Positions 27,136 through 35,088 of a stretch of DNA of 64,000 bases are shown here, piece by piece. Origin of the DNA: Bacteroidales bacterium M3. GTDB lineage: Bacteria; Bacteroidota; Bacteroidia; Bacteroidales; Muribaculaceae. Within the stretch, counting starts at the first letter, position 1. Every line of letters begins with the position of its first letter. The notes below the pieces were generated by a model. That model worked only from the letters and a program-made list of their open reading frames with translations, was not told the origin of the DNA and searched no databases. A program made the position numbers and the translations under genes. Location: positions 1-64,000 of the forward strand of contig LUJN01000010.1 of NCBI GenBank assembly GCA_001689445.1, read 5' to 3'.

Positions 27136-27870
27136 TTAGACTTTGGGGCGCAACTTTTGTGGAAGTGCCGAAGCTATAGCCGCACTGCTTTCGGTCATAA
27201 GCGCCGACATGTCATGCCCGTCGGCGGGAGGAAGAATAGGAGGATGTATAGTAAGGACGATATGCCCCGGACGCGGCAGCTTGGCGGCACGCGACATCAC
27301 CTGATATGCACCGTCGATGGTGATAGGCACGACCGGCAACCCAAATTCCACGGCAAGCGTGAACGCCCCTTTCTTGAAGCGTCCCATACGCCCCGTCCAT
27401 GAACGAGAGCCCTCCGGGAACACGACAAGCGACATGCCGCCTCGCAATTGCCTCTCGGCTGCTGTCATGGTGGCCTTGACTGCCGCCGGCGATGACGAGT
27501 CGACCATTATCTGACCCGACATCTTGCACGAGTAGCCGACAAACGGTATCTTCTCCAGGCTTTTCTTCATCATCCAACGGAAGTTGTGGTTGAGATAACC
27601 GTAAATGGAAAATATGTCATACGCTCCCTGATGGTTTGCGACAAACACATACGAGGTCTTCTTGTCGATATTCTCGCGCCCTTTGACCGTGACACGCACA
27701 AAGGTCATCCAACAGAACAGCCTCGACCACCACTTGGCGGGATAGTAGCCCCACGAGCGCCCCATCCCGAGCACGCTCCCTATAATAGTGATAACAGCCG
27801 TGAGTATAGTGGCGACCACCAGCACGGGTATCATGATGCAGAACTGATATATGCGATAGAGTATCATCAT
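27136..27870 (-). CDS. plsC: 1-acyl-sn-glycerol-3-phosphate acyltransferase
   Basis: A 244-residue membrane acyltransferase that makes phosphatidic acid from lysophosphatidate. Two N-terminal hydrophobic stretches (about 5-36) anchor it. The catalytic HX4D motif is NHQGAYD (79-85), and the substrate motif FPEGSRS lies at 151-157, followed by FKKGAFTLA and VVPITIDG. Length and motif order are typical of PlsC. A TAATTTTG -7 box ends only 4 bp before the first ATG, so the transcript should be nearly leaderless. The gene is divergent from the PAP2 phosphatase, which acts on the same class of lipid. Confidence 0.93.
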   Translation of the reverse strand: MMILYRIYQFCIMIPVLVVATILTAVITIIGSVLGMGRSWGYYPAKWWSRLFCWMTFVRVTVKGRENIDKKTSYVFVANHQGAYDIFSIYGYLNHNFRWMMKKSLEKIPFVGYSCKMSGQIMVDSSSPAAVKATMTAAERQLRGGMSLVVFPEGSRSWTGRMGRFKKGAFTLAVEFGLPVVPITIDGAYQVMSRAAKLPRPGHIVLTIHPPILPPADGHDMSALMTESSAAIASALPQKLRPKV

Positions 27871-27916
27871 GTGGCAAAATTAATCATAAATCGTGATTTT
27901 TCATTAATTTTGCCAC
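27871..27916. promoter_or_regulatory. symmetric divergent promoter of plsC and PAP2 gene
   Basis: GTGGCAAAATTAAT (27871-27884) and ATTAATTTTGCCAC (27903-27916) are perfect 14-bp inverted repeats 18 bp apart. Each contains a TAATTTTG -7 box, one on each strand (27882-27875 minus; 27905-27912 plus). The site can serve as paired promoters or as a palindromic operator controlling both genes. Confidence 0.6.
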
Positions 27917-27943
27917 CATATTTAAGACACGCCAATCATTGTC

Positions 27944-28852
27944 ATGAAACTGAAACTCATACTTATCCTTATCCTTGCAGCAATAGCCTGTCCGGGAAAA
28001 GCTGACAACACACATTTCACTGTCAACCCACACGACATTATGTCAGTCAATCCTGCTGACACAATCGTCACCGAATATATCGCCATAGACTCCATCGCCA
28101 CGGATTCCACGGCAATACATTTCACCTCCGACACTATAATTTCAGTCGATGACGCCCCAAAGCAAAATATCTGGGAAAAATACGGCGACAAGACTACCCG
28201 ATTCCGTCCCCAACAGCTCATACTCCCTGCCGCATTGGTGGCTGTAGGCTCATTCGGGGTGTGCAACGGATGGTTTCGCGGCATTGACAATAAGGTGAAA
28301 GATGGGATGGACGACCTGCGCGGCAACCACTATTTCCATGCCGACGACTACATCCAGTACTTGCCTGTCGTGGCAAATGTGGGTCTCGGGCTTGTCAAAG
28401 TGCCGAGCAAGCACACTTTTGTTGAACGCATCGCCATCACCGCCACAGCCTACATATCGCTCGGCATCCTCGTCAACGGCATAAAATACTCTGTCAAGGA
28501 GAAGCGTCCCGACTCGAGCGCACGCAACTCGTTCCCCTCGGGTCACACCGCCACCGCATTTATGGGAGCGGAACTGGTCCGTATCTCCTACCCGCTCGGA
28601 GTCGGCATAGGCGCCTATGCCGTAGCCACGGGAGTGGCTTTCCTGCGGCTCTACAACGGCCGCCACTGGCTCAACGACGTCATCGCCGGCGCCGGCATCG
28701 GCATCCTCAGCGCCCGCATCGGCTACTGGCTCCTCCCCCTCAACCGCAAACTCTTCCACATCCGCCCCAAGTCCACCACCGTCATCACCTCCGCCCCCTT
28801 CTACGACCCCTACAACCACGCCTTCGGCGCCTCCCTCGCCATCCGCCTGTAA
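27944..28852 (+). CDS. PAP2-family lipid phosphatase
   Basis: A 302-residue protein with a signal peptide (about 1-20), a soluble linker (20-90), and then the PAP2 phosphatase domain with several hydrophobic helices. The three phosphatase motifs are complete: K181-x6-RP (KYSVKEKRP), PSGHT at 198-202, and R235-x5-H241-x3-D245 (RLYNGRHWLND). Such enzymes dephosphorylate undecaprenyl-PP, phosphatidic acid or lipid A; which one cannot be read from sequence. The C-terminal part is strongly C-rich at the DNA level. It is divergent from plsC through a shared symmetric promoter. Confidence 0.88.
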   Translation: MKLKLILILILAAIACPGKADNTHFTVNPHDIMSVNPADTIVTEYIAIDSIATDSTAIHFTSDTIISVDDAPKQNIWEKYGDKTTRFRPQQLILPAALVAVGSFGVCNGWFRGIDNKVKDGMDDLRGNHYFHADDYIQYLPVVANVGLGLVKVPSKHTFVERIAITATAYISLGILVNGIKYSVKEKRPDSSARNSFPSGHTATAFMGAELVRISYPLGVGIGAYAVATGVAFLRLYNGRHWLNDVIAGAGIGILSARIGYWLLPLNRKLFHIRPKSTTVITSAPFYDPYNHAFGASLAIRL

Positions 28853-28925
28853 CAAATTGAAAATCGACTTCTTCTACAGGTCAAGTCCATCCATCCTCCA
28901 TTTGCTTAAATTCCTCCTAATAACA

Positions 28926-28960
28926 AAAAGAGAGGGAGCCATGATGGCTCCCTCTCTTTT
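28926..28960. terminator. bidirectional terminator between PAP2 gene and glyA
   Basis: A perfect 15-bp stem (28926-28940 with 28946-28960) and 5-nt loop carry an A run on the left and a T run on the right. It lies between the stops of the PAP2 gene (plus) and glyA (minus), and should terminate both. Confidence 0.93.
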
Positions 28961-28978
28961 GTCGCAAAAATACGGTTT

Positions 28979-30259
28979 TTAGTAGGCAAACATGGGGTAT
29001 GACTCCATGACCTTGTTGACCTTCTCGCGGACGGCGGCGATTGTCTTGCCATCCTCGGGGTTGGAGAGCACGGCATCAATCATCTCCACGATTTCTCCCA
29101 TCAGGTCCTCCTTGGCGCCACGTGTGGTGATTGCAGCTGTGCCAAGACGGATACCCGAGGTCTGGAACGGGCTGCGACTGTCAAAGGGCACCATGTTCTT
29201 GTTGGCTGTGATGTCAGCCTCTACGAGCACCTTCTCGGCTACCTTTCCCGTCAGTTCGGGGAACTTGGTGCGCAGGTCAACCAACATACAGTGGTTGTCA
29301 GTGCCACCCGAGATAATCTTGTAACCCTTGTCGACAAGAGCCTGAGCCATGACAGCGGCGTTCTTCTTCACCTGCTTCTGATAGTCTACATAGCTCGGCT
29401 GGAGAGCCTCACCAAATGCCACAGCCTTGGCAGCGATGACATGTTCGAGCGGACCGCCCTGAACGCCGGGGAACACTGCCGAATCAAGCAGCGACGACAT
29501 CATACGCGTAACCCCCTTGGGAGTCTTCTTGCCCCAAGGATTCTCAAAGTCCTTTCCGAGAAGAATGAGACCGCCACGCGGACCACGGAGCGTCTTGTGG
29601 GTGGTCGAGGTGACTATATGGGCATACTTCACGGGGTTCTCAAGGAGACCTGCGGCAATGAGACCTGCGGGATGAGCCATATCGATCATCAGCAAAGCAC
29701 CGATCTCGTCAGCAAGACGGCGCATACGGGCATAATCCCATTCGCGGGAATAGGCGCTCGCACCACCGATAATCAATTTGGGACGCTCTCGGTGTGCCAC
29801 TTCCTCCATCTGCTCATAGTCAACAAGACCGGTGTCCTCCTTGACATTATATTCCAGTGCCTGGAACATGAGACCCGAGAAATTTACGGGGCTGCCATGC
29901 GACAGGTGACCTCCATGTGCAAGGTTGAGACCTAGGAACTTGTCACCCGGCTGGAGACATGCCATAAACACGGCCATGTTGGCCTGTGCGCCCGAGTGAG
30001 GCTGCACGTTGGCATACTCTGCCCCAAATATCTCCTTCACGCGGTCGATAGCAAGCTGCTCAGCCTCATCGACCACCTGACAGCCGCCATAATAGCGGTG
30101 ACCGGGATAACCCTCGGCATATTTGTTGGTCAGGCATGAACCCATAGCCTGCATCACTTGGTCACTGACAAAATTCTCGGAAGCGATCAGCTCGATGCCG
30201 TGCTTCTGGCGCTGATGCTCGCGCTCGATGATGTCAAAAATCTGCTTGTCTCTCTCCAT
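28979..30259 (-). CDS. glyA: serine hydroxymethyltransferase
   Basis: A 426-residue PLP enzyme converting serine and THF to glycine and methylene-THF. The PLP lysine is Lys222 in TSTTHKTLRGPRGG. QPHSGAQANMAV, GHLSHGSPVNFSG and the C-terminal GIRLGTAAITTRG are all present. The ATG at 30259 gives the usual start MERDKQIFDIIEREHQRQ; the longer frame reaches into the previous stop region. It lies 23 bp downstream of the flavin reductase-like gene and may be co-transcribed with pyrB-pyrI. Confidence 0.97.
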   Translation of the reverse strand: MERDKQIFDIIEREHQRQKHGIELIASENFVSDQVMQAMGSCLTNKYAEGYPGHRYYGGCQVVDEAEQLAIDRVKEIFGAEYANVQPHSGAQANMAVFMACLQPGDKFLGLNLAHGGHLSHGSPVNFSGLMFQALEYNVKEDTGLVDYEQMEEVAHRERPKLIIGGASAYSREWDYARMRRLADEIGALLMIDMAHPAGLIAAGLLENPVKYAHIVTSTTHKTLRGPRGGLILLGKDFENPWGKKTPKGVTRMMSSLLDSAVFPGVQGGPLEHVIAAKAVAFGEALQPSYVDYQKQVKKNAAVMAQALVDKGYKIISGGTDNHCMLVDLRTKFPELTGKVAEKVLVEADITANKNMVPFDSRSPFQTSGIRLGTAAITTRGAKEDLMGEIVEMIDAVLSNPEDGKTIAAVREKVNKVMESYPMFAY

Positions 30260-30282
30260 TTCTATTTTAGTATGTATTAATA

Positions 30283-30849
30283 TTATTTCTTTTTCCTTAC
30301 CGACCATCCGAATGTACCGAGCTTCTCGCCAAGCGCGTAATAGCCTCCATGGCTATAGGCCATCAACCCTGCGGCGGCGAGGTCAAACGCTCCCGTCTCG
30401 GGATTGATATAGCGGTCGTCGGCGATGACATTGAGCACGTCGGCGATAAACATGTCGTGGCTGCCAAGACCCACAATCTCCTTTACCCGACACTCTATGC
30501 TCAATGGCGACTCCTCGATGTACGGCGACGCGACCTTCACCCCCTTCACCGGAGTAAGCCCCGTCTCTGCCCACTTGTCATTGTCCGCCCCCGAGCGCAC
30601 CCCGGCCCAATCGGTAGCACGGGCCATATCAACGGTGGTGAGGTTGATGGTAAACTCCATCTGACGTCGTATTATGCCATAACTGTGACGCTCCGGGCGC
30701 ACCGAGATATAACAAATCGGGGGATTGGTGCAGATGGTTCCCGTCCACGCCACCGTGAGCATGTTCCATTCCTCGGGCGTCGCCCCGCAGCTCACCAACG
30801 CGGCAGGCAGCGGATAGATCATCGTTCCGGGCTTCCAATTCTGCTTCAT
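30283..30849 (-). CDS. flavin reductase-like FMN-binding protein
   Basis: A 188-residue protein with the flavin-reductase split-barrel fold. It starts NWKPGTMIYPLPAALVSCG and has the core NMLTVAWTGTICTNPPICYISVRPERHSYGIIRR that binds FMN, then FTINLTT and a Cys-containing SIECRVKEIVGLGSHDMFIADV. Such proteins use FMN to reduce free flavin, or serve as oxidoreductases; the electron partner is unknown. It lies between pyrI and glyA on the same strand with gaps of 53 and 23 bp. Confidence 0.88.
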   Translation of the reverse strand: MKQNWKPGTMIYPLPAALVSCGATPEEWNMLTVAWTGTICTNPPICYISVRPERHSYGIIRRQMEFTINLTTVDMARATDWAGVRSGADNDKWAETGLTPVKGVKVASPYIEESPLSIECRVKEIVGLGSHDMFIADVLNVIADDRYINPETGAFDLAAAGLMAYSHGGYYALGEKLGTFGWSVRKKK

Positions 30850-30902
30850 CTCAGTATAATTGTCAAACTATTAACTGTGAACTCTGCACTTTGAACTTTG
30901 CA

Positions 30903-31364
30903 CTAATCAATGATGGCCTTGTCGCTCGTCACCGAATGCCCGCAATAGTGACAACGTATCGTCACGTTCTCGCGGTCGATGACCGTGAAGCGCGTCTTCA
31001 TCGGCTCATTGTTGGTGATGCACTTGGGGTTGCCGCAGCGCACTATCCCGACGATGTTGTCAGGCAACGTGACGGGATGCTTCTCAACGACCTCAAAATC
31101 GCGTATGATGTTGACCTTGGCCGACGGGGCTATCAAGGCGATGCGGTTGAGCACCGTCTCTGGGAACTCCACATCGGCAACCTTTATAATGCCCTTTGTG
31201 CCAAACTTGCCGCTATCGAGATTATTGCCTATCGTGACATGGGTGTCGAGCTTTTCAATGCCGAGTATCTTCACCGCCTTAAACAGCACCGACGACGGGA
31301 TATGGTCTATCACCGTGCCGTTACGCAGCGCGGCCACCGCAAGTTCTTTCTTTGTAGCTGTCAT
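30903..31364 (-). CDS. pyrI: aspartate carbamoyltransferase regulatory subunit
   Basis: A 153-residue regulatory chain of aspartate transcarbamoylase, which binds nucleotides in its N-terminal domain and links catalytic trimers through a zinc domain. The start TATKKELAVAALRNGTVIDHIP is family-typical. The zinc ligands are the paired CGNPKC and CHYC motifs in the C-terminal third. Its ATG at 31364 overlaps the pyrB stop by 4 nt (ATGA), which supports this start over the longer frame and suggests coupled translation. Confidence 0.97.
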   Translation of the reverse strand: MTATKKELAVAALRNGTVIDHIPSSVLFKAVKILGIEKLDTHVTIGNNLDSGKFGTKGIIKVADVEFPETVLNRIALIAPSAKVNIIRDFEVVEKHPVTLPDNIVGIVRCGNPKCITNNEPMKTRFTVIDRENVTIRCHYCGHSVTSDKAIID

Positions 31365-32293
31365 TTTTTCTTCTTGTTTAAGATGTCGATACCGAGTGCC
31401 TTGCATATTATCGCCTGACGGGCATACAGACCGTTCTGGGCCTGCTGGAAGTAGTAGGCCTTGGGGTTGTCGTCCACGTCACGGTCTATCTCGTTGACGC
31501 GCGGCAGCGGATGGAGTATCCTCAGATTGTCGCGCGAATCGTCGAGCATGTCATTATGGAGCGTGTAAAGGTCCTTGACGCGCTCATATTCCATGATGTC
31601 GGTAAACCGCTCGCGCTGCACGCGGGTCATGTATATTATATCGGAATTGTTGATTACCTCGGGCGAGAAATCGGTGTGCTCGTAGTAGGCGATACCGTTC
31701 TTGTCGCAAAACTCCTTGTATTCCTGCGGCATCTTCAGCTCATCGCAGGCCACAAAATGGAACGTGGGGTTGAAATATTTCATCGCCATGAGCAGCGAGT
31801 GGACCGTGCGCCCGTACTTCAGGTCGCCTACCATCGTTATGGTGAGGTTGTCTAGGCGACCCTGGGTCTTGTAGATGGAATATAGGTCGAGCATCGTCTG
31901 CGACGGATGCTGGTTGGCACCGTCCCCGGCATTTATCACCGGAGTCTCGGTCACTTCGGTGGCATAACGCGCCGCACCCTCAAGGTAATGGCGCATGATT
32001 ATGAGGTCGACATAGTTGCTCACCATCTTGATGGTGTCCTTGAGCGTCTCCCCTTTTGAACTGCTTGTGGTGCTCGCATCCGAGAACCCTATTACCCGCC
32101 CTCCAAGACGGTTGACCGCCGTCTCAAAGCTCAGGCGCGTGCGCGTCGACGGCTCAAAAAAGAGCGTTGCCACTACCCGACCGTCCAAAATCTTGTGATT
32201 GGGATTCTCCTCAAAGTATCGCGCCACTTCAAGTAGCTGGAGTATCTCCTCCTTGGAGATGTCCGAGATTGATACAAGACTATTCTTATTCAT
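31361..32293 (-). CDS. pyrB: aspartate carbamoyltransferase catalytic subunit
   Basis: A 310-residue catalytic chain for the committed step of pyrimidine synthesis. The carbamoyl-phosphate loop FFEPSTRTRLSFE (STRTR 49-53), INAGDGANQHPSQTMLDLY and the C-terminal ILHPLPRVNEID are intact. It is first in pyrB-pyrI and starts about 50 bp downstream of a consensus promoter. No obvious leader attenuator was seen. Confidence 0.98.
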   Translation of the reverse strand: MNKNSLVSISDISKEEILQLLEVARYFEENPNHKILDGRVVATLFFEPSTRTRLSFETAVNRLGGRVIGFSDASTTSSSKGETLKDTIKMVSNYVDLIIMRHYLEGAARYATEVTETPVINAGDGANQHPSQTMLDLYSIYKTQGRLDNLTITMVGDLKYGRTVHSLLMAMKYFNPTFHFVACDELKMPQEYKEFCDKNGIAYYEHTDFSPEVINNSDIIYMTRVQRERFTDIMEYERVKDLYTLHNDMLDDSRDNLRILHPLPRVNEIDRDVDDNPKAYYFQQAQNGLYARQAIICKALGIDILNKKKK

Positions 32294-32341
32294 AGTGCTG
32301 ATGCCGCTTTATGTATATTTGGGTTTTGGCTCTCCCGCTTG

Positions 32342-32373
32342 CAAAGTTACTCAATCCCCCACGACTGTGCAAA
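32342..32373 (-). promoter_or_regulatory. pyrB promoter
   Basis: TTTG (32373-32370), 20 bp, TAACTTTG (32349-32342) on the minus strand is a perfect match to the Bacteroidetes promoter. The start site would be near 32335, giving a leader of about 40 nt. Confidence 0.75.
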
Positions 32374-32450
32374 CCGACGCCAATATATTTCAATACATAT
32401 TTTCAGCATCAGCATATCTCGGGCACTACACTGTCCCGGATGGGCATCCG

Positions 32451-34151
32451 CTACTGGCAGTCGTCCATAAATCCGGCTATTATGTCGTCGAGCGACTCGT
32501 CACCGGCGAGATTAAACTTGGTGCGCAGACGCCATCGGGCCTGCTTCACCGAGTCTGGACGTATCGACAGTATTCTCGCTATATGCTTGTTATCAAGCCC
32601 GACTGCAATAAACGATGCAAGCCTCACATCGGCATCGCTCAACGCCGGATAACGTTCTTTCAGCCGGCGGGAGAAAGCGGGACTGACCTCGGTGAACGTC
32701 TGCACAAACCCCTTGCGCTCCGCTTCAAGGCCAAGATGGGTCTTTATCGAGTTTTCAAGTTTTATGCTCGCTTTATGGGAAATATCCCCCTCCTCGGCAA
32801 GGTCGTTAAGGTCACGCGACAGCTCGTTGAACAGCGTGTCTTTCTCTTCCATCGCAAGCTGCATGGCAAGAACCTGCCGCTGCGACTGCTCAAGTTGTAG
32901 CTGGGTCTGCACCCTTGCCAGTTTCTGCCGCTGCATCCTGCGGTAGACCACCGCCGCCACAATCCCGGCCACGACCAGCACGCCAAAAATAATGCAGATA
33001 AATACCGTCGTATGCTTGCGCTGCTCTATATCGGCACGATGCTCCTGCTCCAATATTTGTTTAAGAGTCTCCGAGTTAAGCACTTCGGCACTTTTCTGCT
33101 CCTCCTCAATGGAATCGTTTAGAGCCACTCCGCGCGACAGGTAGTAGTATGCACTGTCAATATTGCCAATGGCATCCATGACATTGGCACGAGACTGGTA
33201 GGCACCCAGTCTCACGGCGGGGGCATACACCGCCCCCAGTTTCCCGACCGCCATGTCGCTGTAATATTTAGCGGAGTCTATCTTCCCGTCATTCACAAAA
33301 CGCTCGGCAATGATGGACTCATATTGGCACTTGAACCCGTCCTGCATCGGCTTGTCCTTCACTATATCATATGCGCTCTTTATATCGCGGATATCCTTGG
33401 TGTGCTCATAAAGATTGTGGTAGAGAATCATCACTATACGCCAGTCGCCGTTTATGACAGCCGTATCGGCAAGCATCTCCCTCAGCAACGCCTCCCCTTC
33501 CTTGTCTCGGTGCATCTCAAAATACGAGATAGCGCGGTTGATGCGATTATCCGACATCATTCTCTTCTGCCCGGCAATGGCAAAGCAGGAGTCGGCACGC
33601 TGTAGCATCTCCAGACCGCGCTGAGGCGCACCGACCTCGTTGAGAAATCCGCCCATATCCATATATCGACCGCCAAGCAATCGGACATCCCCTACACTCT
33701 CAAAAAACTTGATGTCGTCGGCCACCATATTATAGTAGTCAAATCCTGGACGCGGGTTATACCGTTCAAGTCCAAGAATAATCCTACGGCGGTCGTAGGG
33801 ATAACGGGCACTGTCGTTAAATACAAGCGCCCTGTTGAGGTCTTTTATGCCCTCTTCCACACGCCCCTGCCTAAGCGACAATCGTCCCTGCCAGAAAAGC
33901 GCGCGCGACATTTTGGCATGGTTGGCAGTGTCGGCCTCTGCAAGAGCCATTAGCCGGGATACATCCCCGGCTATCGAGTCGGCCGGCACAAAAAAGCTAT
34001 ATTTGCGTTCAAGTTCAAGCGTCAGGGAGTCAAACGGCTCACCCAACCGTTTCCACCGGTAGGGGGACAATCGGTCGTCATGGCTTGAACAAGAGGATAA
34101 AGCCATCATCAATATGGCTATAAATGCGAAATAGGCATTACGGTAATGCAT
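32451..34151 (-). CDS. lipoprotein TPR sensor with C-terminal LuxR-like HTH
   Basis: A 566-residue protein with a lipobox (ALSSCSS) at the N-terminus, then TPR-like helices over about 60-350 (for example RALFWQGRLSLRQGR). A membrane helix (TTVFICIIFGVLVVAGIVAAVVY) and a Gln/Glu-rich coiled coil follow. It ends with a helix-turn-helix region (LSDADVRLASFIAVGLDNKHIARILSIRPDSVKQARWRL) of the LuxR type. The layout is a periplasmic sensor joined across the inner membrane to a cytoplasmic DNA-binding domain, a plan found in many Bacteroidetes regulators. The target is unknown. The start is the second of two close ATGs (34157 and 34151). Divergent from the 34424 gene, with direct repeats between them. 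Confidence 0.82.
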   Translation of the reverse strand: MHYRNAYFAFIAILMMALSSCSSHDDRLSPYRWKRLGEPFDSLTLELERKYSFFVPADSIAGDVSRLMALAEADTANHAKMSRALFWQGRLSLRQGRVEEGIKDLNRALVFNDSARYPYDRRRIILGLERYNPRPGFDYYNMVADDIKFFESVGDVRLLGGRYMDMGGFLNEVGAPQRGLEMLQRADSCFAIAGQKRMMSDNRINRAISYFEMHRDKEGEALLREMLADTAVINGDWRIVMILYHNLYEHTKDIRDIKSAYDIVKDKPMQDGFKCQYESIIAERFVNDGKIDSAKYYSDMAVGKLGAVYAPAVRLGAYQSRANVMDAIGNIDSAYYYLSRGVALNDSIEEEQKSAEVLNSETLKQILEQEHRADIEQRKHTTVFICIIFGVLVVAGIVAAVVYRRMQRQKLARVQTQLQLEQSQRQVLAMQLAMEEKDTLFNELSRDLNDLAEEGDISHKASIKLENSIKTHLGLEAERKGFVQTFTEVSPAFSRRLKERYPALSDADVRLASFIAVGLDNKHIARILSIRPDSVKQARWRLRTKFNLAGDESLDDIIAGFMDDCQ

Positions 34152-34226
34152 GGGCATGATTATGTTTTATTTGACCGCAAATATACTAATAAACGCTCTC
34201 CACATCCCTTAATTTGGCTTATGTAG

Positions 34227-34285
34227 ACCATTTGTATACCATTTTTGTCGCATATATCATGGGTCGCCTACCGTTTTTGTCGCCA
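34227..34285. repeat. direct repeats between two divergent genes
   Basis: ACCATTTTTGTCGCAT (34238-34253) and ACCGTTTTTGTCGCCA (34270-34285) recur 32 bp apart, with a partial third copy ACCATTTGTA at 34227. Spacing by about three helical turns is what one expects for a regulator binding one DNA face. They lie between the TPR/HTH regulator and the 34424 gene. Confidence 0.45.
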
Positions 34286-34423
34286 TAACGGCGATATACC
34301 ATGCCGAGCTCACCAATTGTCCAATCCCATTCAGCAGGCTATTCCACATTCAAGAGCAGTGTACCCCTATCGAATTCTTACATAATATCACTATATTTGC
34401 ACTGCAACCAATATAACGAAGAA

Positions 34424-35086
34424 ATGGAAGAACGATTCAAGAATCTTGAAGACTCGATAAGTGCTCTCCTTACGGAGATTGAGGCCGAAAATTACGTGAC
34501 CGCCGTCACTATGGGACAGCAGGTGATGGCTGAGGCCCTGAGCGCATGGAGCAAGTCCCACGACACAATGGACCATGAGATGACAGCGGCAATGCTGCTC
34601 ACGCCCGCTGTGACCGCCTACTCCACCGCACTGTCGGCATCCGGCATGGCTTTACAGGCATTCGGCATCAACCTAACCGTGATAGCCAACCTCACTTACC
34701 ATGAGCAACCGATTGACAAGACTCTCGATTATCATGATATAATGATGCAGCTCTACCTGTCGCTGTGGATGCGCCTGGCCGACGTGCTCTCCCAGCTGCC
34801 CCCGTCGCAAAATAAGGAAGCATTGGAGCACGTGCACGTCATAACAATGTATATTGGAGCGATGCTCATGTACTATTCCCATAATGTGGGACGACACGAC
34901 CACAATCACGAGCTGCTGCCGGTCGCATACGAAGAACTTGACCGAATAACCGGCTTCGTGGGACATCTCCCTTACAAGGATATCCCTGTCGGCAACCTGA
35001 AAGTCAATCCAGCCGAGCCTCAGCCCCTGATACAGGACATGATAGCCCGGGCCGATGCCATAGGACTGCTCGACCTCTCGGAATAA
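34424..35086 (+). CDS. unrecognised helical protein
   Basis: A 220-residue soluble protein starting MEERFKNLEDSISALLTEIE, largely helical, with a Met/Ala-rich central part (TAAMLLTPAVTAYSTALSASGMALQAFG) and a His-rich stretch (SHNVGRHDHNHELL) around 175-185. It has no signal peptide or catalytic signature. The ATG at 34424 is chosen because the upstream part of the frame overlaps promoter DNA, with a TATATTTG -7 box at 34392-34399. It converges on mutL, with only 2 bp between the stops. I cannot name a family. The divergent TPR/HTH regulator is the obvious candidate for controlling it. Confidence 0.65.
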   Translation: MEERFKNLEDSISALLTEIEAENYVTAVTMGQQVMAEALSAWSKSHDTMDHEMTAAMLLTPAVTAYSTALSASGMALQAFGINLTVIANLTYHEQPIDKTLDYHDIMMQLYLSLWMRLADVLSQLPPSQNKEALEHVHVITMYIGAMLMYYSHNVGRHDHNHELLPVAYEELDRITGFVGHLPYKDIPVGNLKVNPAEPQPLIQDMIARADAIGLLDLSE

Positions 35087-35088
35087 TC

